A stretch of DNA of 52,782 nucleotides from Pseudobutyrivibrio sp. YE44. GTDB taxonomy: Bacteria; Bacillota; Clostridia; Lachnospirales; Lachnospiraceae. Shown here piece after piece: positions 50,908-52,782 of the stretch. The stretch spans positions 1 through 52,782 of the forward strand of contig NZ_FMXT01000015.1 of assembly GCF_900104335.1 (NCBI RefSeq). Reading direction: 5' to 3'. The position numbers were made by a program, and so were the translations under genes. The notes under the pieces were generated by a model. It was not told where the DNA came from. It searched no databases and saw nothing but the letters and a program-made list of their open reading frames with translations. The stretch's first letter is position 1. The number at the start of each line of letters is the position of its first letter.

Positions 50908-51768
50908 TTAGTTTTCCAAATAAATTGCAGCTGTGAGAATGCCGTTGTTTGCAGTCTCGTAAACTACAATATTTTTGTCGTATCTATTAACAAACTTAAG
51001 ATCTAAGGCATTTCCAGATATTGTTGCATCCCAGCCTGCTGGAAGATATGCCACTGGAAGAGAATGTGGATGTCTCTCTGATGCGGTGATTCCTGCTGTC
51101 TTCATAGCAGCGTAGATTGTAGATGAAACCTGACAAACGCCGCCACCAATGCCTCTAGCGTGTTCCTTGTTGATGAAAACAGGTGCCTCTACAAAACCAT
51201 TTGCTGTGGTACGAGGACCAATAGCCTTGTTGGCTGAGAAAGTCTTTCCTGGTGCAACAATTGTGCCATTTACATGGTCTGCAGCAATCTTGATGTTAGT
51301 AGCTCTATCCTGGGTTGAAACATACTCGGTAGAATAAATACCAAGAAGAGTATAGCTTGCAGGAACTGCTATCTCTGAACCAGCTACAGGTGTGGCATCT
51401 CTGCCCTCTGCCTTACCAGCATTTGCATAATGGAAAACATAACCAATCATGTTGTCCCCATACACCGCCTTTAAATCTGGATTCTTGTTCATATAATCTG
51501 TGGCGTTGAAGGTTGCACTTGCGTTTCTTCCCTCATAAACACCGAAATAAACGTAATGATTTAAAAGTGCCAACTGACTGCCATTTACTGATGCAGCAAC
51601 ATCAGGATAAAGAGTAGCGTAATAAGCACCATCAAATATCTTTGAAGCAGCTATTAGCTCGTCATTGGATGCTGCCTGAGCATCCACAGAAGGAGCTAAA
51701 GTGATGGCTGCCATCATTGCTAAAACAGAACATAGAGTCCTTCTCATGTTGAATCTCATTTTCTTCAT
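50908..51768 (-). CDS. Secreted VanW-domain protein with two HY...EGR modules
   Basis: A 286-aa exported protein. The signal peptide (about 1-33, ending VDAQAAS) is followed by two tandem modules at about 45-130: FDGAYYATLYPDVAA ... LLNHYVYFGVYEGR and YMNKNPDLKA ... VFHYANAGKAEGR. The VanW domain (about 150-286) has APGKTFSANKAIGPRT, GFVEAPVFIN, GIGGGVCQVSSTIYAAMK and ERHPHSLPVAYLPAGWDAT. VanW proteins accompany some vancomycin clusters but are common in Clostridia, and their activity is unknown. ATG 51768 is chosen because GGAGG lies 4 bases before it and inside the longer frame. The modules match the single one in the secreted protein at 16.6 kb and may bind the cell surface. Confidence 0.88.
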   Translation of the reverse strand: MKKMRFNMRRTLCSVLAMMAAITLAPSVDAQAASNDELIAASKIFDGAYYATLYPDVAASVNGSQLALLNHYVYFGVYEGRNASATFNATDYMNKNPDLKAVYGDNMIGYVFHYANAGKAEGRDATPVAGSEIAVPASYTLLGIYSTEYVSTQDRATNIKIAADHVNGTIVAPGKTFSANKAIGPRTTANGFVEAPVFINKEHARGIGGGVCQVSSTIYAAMKTAGITASERHPHSLPVAYLPAGWDATISGNALDLKFVNRYDKNIVVYETANNGILTAAIYLEN

Positions 51769-51837
51769 AAACCCTCCAAAAATTTTCCGCATACTCTGCT
51801 GAATTTTAAGAATATTCTAACACTTTTGGAGCAAATA

Positions 51838-51866
51838 TAAAAGAGCACCAGGCCTGGTGCTCTTTA
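51838..51866 (-). terminator. Intrinsic terminator between the small membrane protein gene and the VanW gene
   Basis: A 26-bp perfect palindrome, AAAGAGCACCAGG with CCTGGTGCTCTTT. The minus strand continues TTATATTTGC, so it ends the transcript of the gene at 51887-52363. Confidence 0.8.
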
Positions 51867-51886
51867 AAAAATCTGTGAAATATTAA

Positions 51887-52363
51887 TTATTTATTCTTTT
51901 CAGCTTCAAGTTCCTTACGCTTGTTTAATGCCCAAGCTCTAAGCCCCTTTTTCTTCTTTGTGTCAACCTTTGCATTGCCACCGCGAAGTCCCTTTACCTT
52001 TGTGATGTAAAGACCAGAAACAGTAGCCTTAACCTCTTTCTTAACAGGGATTTCATCGAAAATCTCTGCATCGCAGATAAGAGTCATCATCTGTGGACCA
52101 ACCTTCGCCTTAACAACTGGCACCTTAACACCCTTCTGATACCAAGGTACTGAGCTAATAACAGCCTCTGGGAGACCAGATTCCTTCATCTTAAGCTTTT
52201 TCTTATCAATGATAAGCATTGAAACCTGCTGTGCAACTGCATCCATCTGTGCGCGCTGCTCGTCCTGACGAGCCTGTGCCTTCTTACCCATGAAGTAAAG
52301 AGCCACAAATGCTGCAATCATTACCACCAAAATTACAAGTAAAACAATCATTGGTGTGTTCAT
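51887..52363 (-). CDS. Conserved small membrane-anchored protein of unknown function (158 aa)
   Basis: A single N-terminal membrane helix (about 4-24, MIVLLVILVVMIAAFVALYF) is followed by a charged coil (KKAQARQDEQRAQMDAVAQQ) and a compact beta-rich domain (about 60-130, with SVPWYQKGVKVPVVKAKVGPQ and ATVSGLYITKVKG). A Lys-rich tail (about 130-158) follows. The topology predicts that the domain is cytoplasmic. Proteins of this look are frequent and unnamed in Lachnospiraceae (from memory). ATG 52363 has a GGAGG site 7 bases upstream, while the longer frame would translate it. It is a single gene with its own terminator. Confidence 0.75.
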   Translation of the reverse strand: MNTPMIVLLVILVVMIAAFVALYFMGKKAQARQDEQRAQMDAVAQQVSMLIIDKKKLKMKESGLPEAVISSVPWYQKGVKVPVVKAKVGPQMMTLICDAEIFDEIPVKKEVKATVSGLYITKVKGLRGGNAKVDTKKKKGLRAWALNKRKELEAEKNK

Positions 52364-52411
52364 AAAATATCCTCCAACTTCTAAGCTCTCTACGAGCCAC
52401 AACTATCGTAT

Positions 52412-52440
52412 ATCTTAACATGTCAAGCACCTAAAATCAA
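52412..52440 (-). promoter_or_regulatory. Possible promoter of the small membrane protein gene
   Basis: Minus strand: TTGATT (52435-52440), 17-bp spacer, TAAGAT (52412-52417). The strength is moderate. Confidence 0.4.
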
Positions 52441-52782
52441 TACAACAAGCAACGATTCACCGTCTACAACCCACACAGGCGCCCCTTATACATTTCCTGG
52501 GACGCTTGTTTTGATTAAGCACCATATTTACTGCTGTCACAGGCCCCCTCTCCCTACTTCCTGACATTGTCACAGAATCTTTCTTTTCTAACTGCTACAT
52601 GCAGCTTTTCTTATGGTGGGTGTCTTTTCAATTCATTGCACTTTGTGCGCTACAGTATGTATCACGCAGACACACATTATTTATAGTTAATTCTCTATCA
52701 GACTATATACAGAATTAAGTGTCTGATTTTGGAATGAACCTAGTGGAATAGAAAATGAGTTTTGAAATGTATAGGCATGTGC
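52441..52782. other. Non-coding right edge
   Basis: 342 bp with no supported ORF or RNA. The only structure seen is a weak inverted repeat TTAATTCT/AGAATTAA (52688-52719). It may hold upstream signals of a gene beyond the window. Confidence 0.4.

Overview
The window looks like a chromosomal segment of a low-GC, Gram-positive gut or rumen anaerobe of the Lachnospiraceae (Butyrivibrio, Pseudobutyrivibrio or Roseburia type). The reasons are AT-rich DNA, purine-rich ribosome sites, sigma-A promoters, the GlgC/GlgD pair, a VanW protein, many lipoproteins and very strong intrinsic terminators. The genus is inferred from overall likeness. No rRNA, CRISPR array, phage or transposase gene was seen. 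Most genes lie on the minus strand.

Layout: (1) 0.1-5.2 kb: HtrA-type protease, GlmS and an LCP-family wall-polymer ligase. (2) 5.2-16.2 kb: a polysaccharide cluster with tandem-domain GT2 transferases, a phosphoglycosyl transferase that starts the lipid-linked glycan, a polyprenyl-phosphate glycosyltransferase, a DUF2142/GT-C membrane protein, GtrA and an acyltransferase. Between them lie a block of four palindromic repeats, a 34-aa membrane peptide and an M15 peptidase lipoprotein. (3) 16.4-17.8 kb: a secreted protein behind a leader with its own terminator. (4) 18.0-29.9 kb: a complete sulfoquinovose (plant sulfolipid sugar) utilisation regulon. (5) 30-34.2 kb: pyruvate kinase, glycogen genes glgD-glgC and tRNA-Glu. 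(6) 34.4-48.4 kb: a second surface-glycan cluster with Wzm/Wzt ABC exporter, an 1178-aa fusion protein and a large GT2. A 3.2-kb block (GDPD and two lipoproteins) separates the two exporter genes. (7) 48.5-52.8 kb: thymidine kinase, a TPR-GGDEF protein, a secreted VanW protein and a small membrane protein.

The most notable part is region 4. The GH31 enzyme matches the sulfoquinovosidase YihQ closely over its whole length. Downstream steps are a DUF4867 protein (isomerase SftI/SqvD type), a sulfofructose transaldolase and a YihU-like sulfolactaldehyde reductase. Together they form the fermentative sulfo-transaldolase route: sulfoquinovoside to sulfoquinovose, to sulfofructose, to fructose-6-P plus sulfolactaldehyde, then to dihydroxypropanesulfonate (DHPS) for excretion. 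Unusual additions are a TctABC tripartite transporter, a second (fucose-isomerase-like) isomerase candidate, a DASS/SLC13 transporter and a ROK repressor. I found a recurrent operator, TTAATTAA-N5-TTAATTAA, in front of the transaldolase operon (two copies), the DASS gene and the repressor gene. In two of these promoters it sits directly on the start point.

Other unexplained structure: four TTTTATCGCGG...TTGATAAAA units at 13.1-13.4 kb, a 191-bp multi-branched palindrome just before wzt, a 132-bp long hairpin just before the 653-aa membrane protein gene, and a REP-like double palindrome at 36.9 kb.
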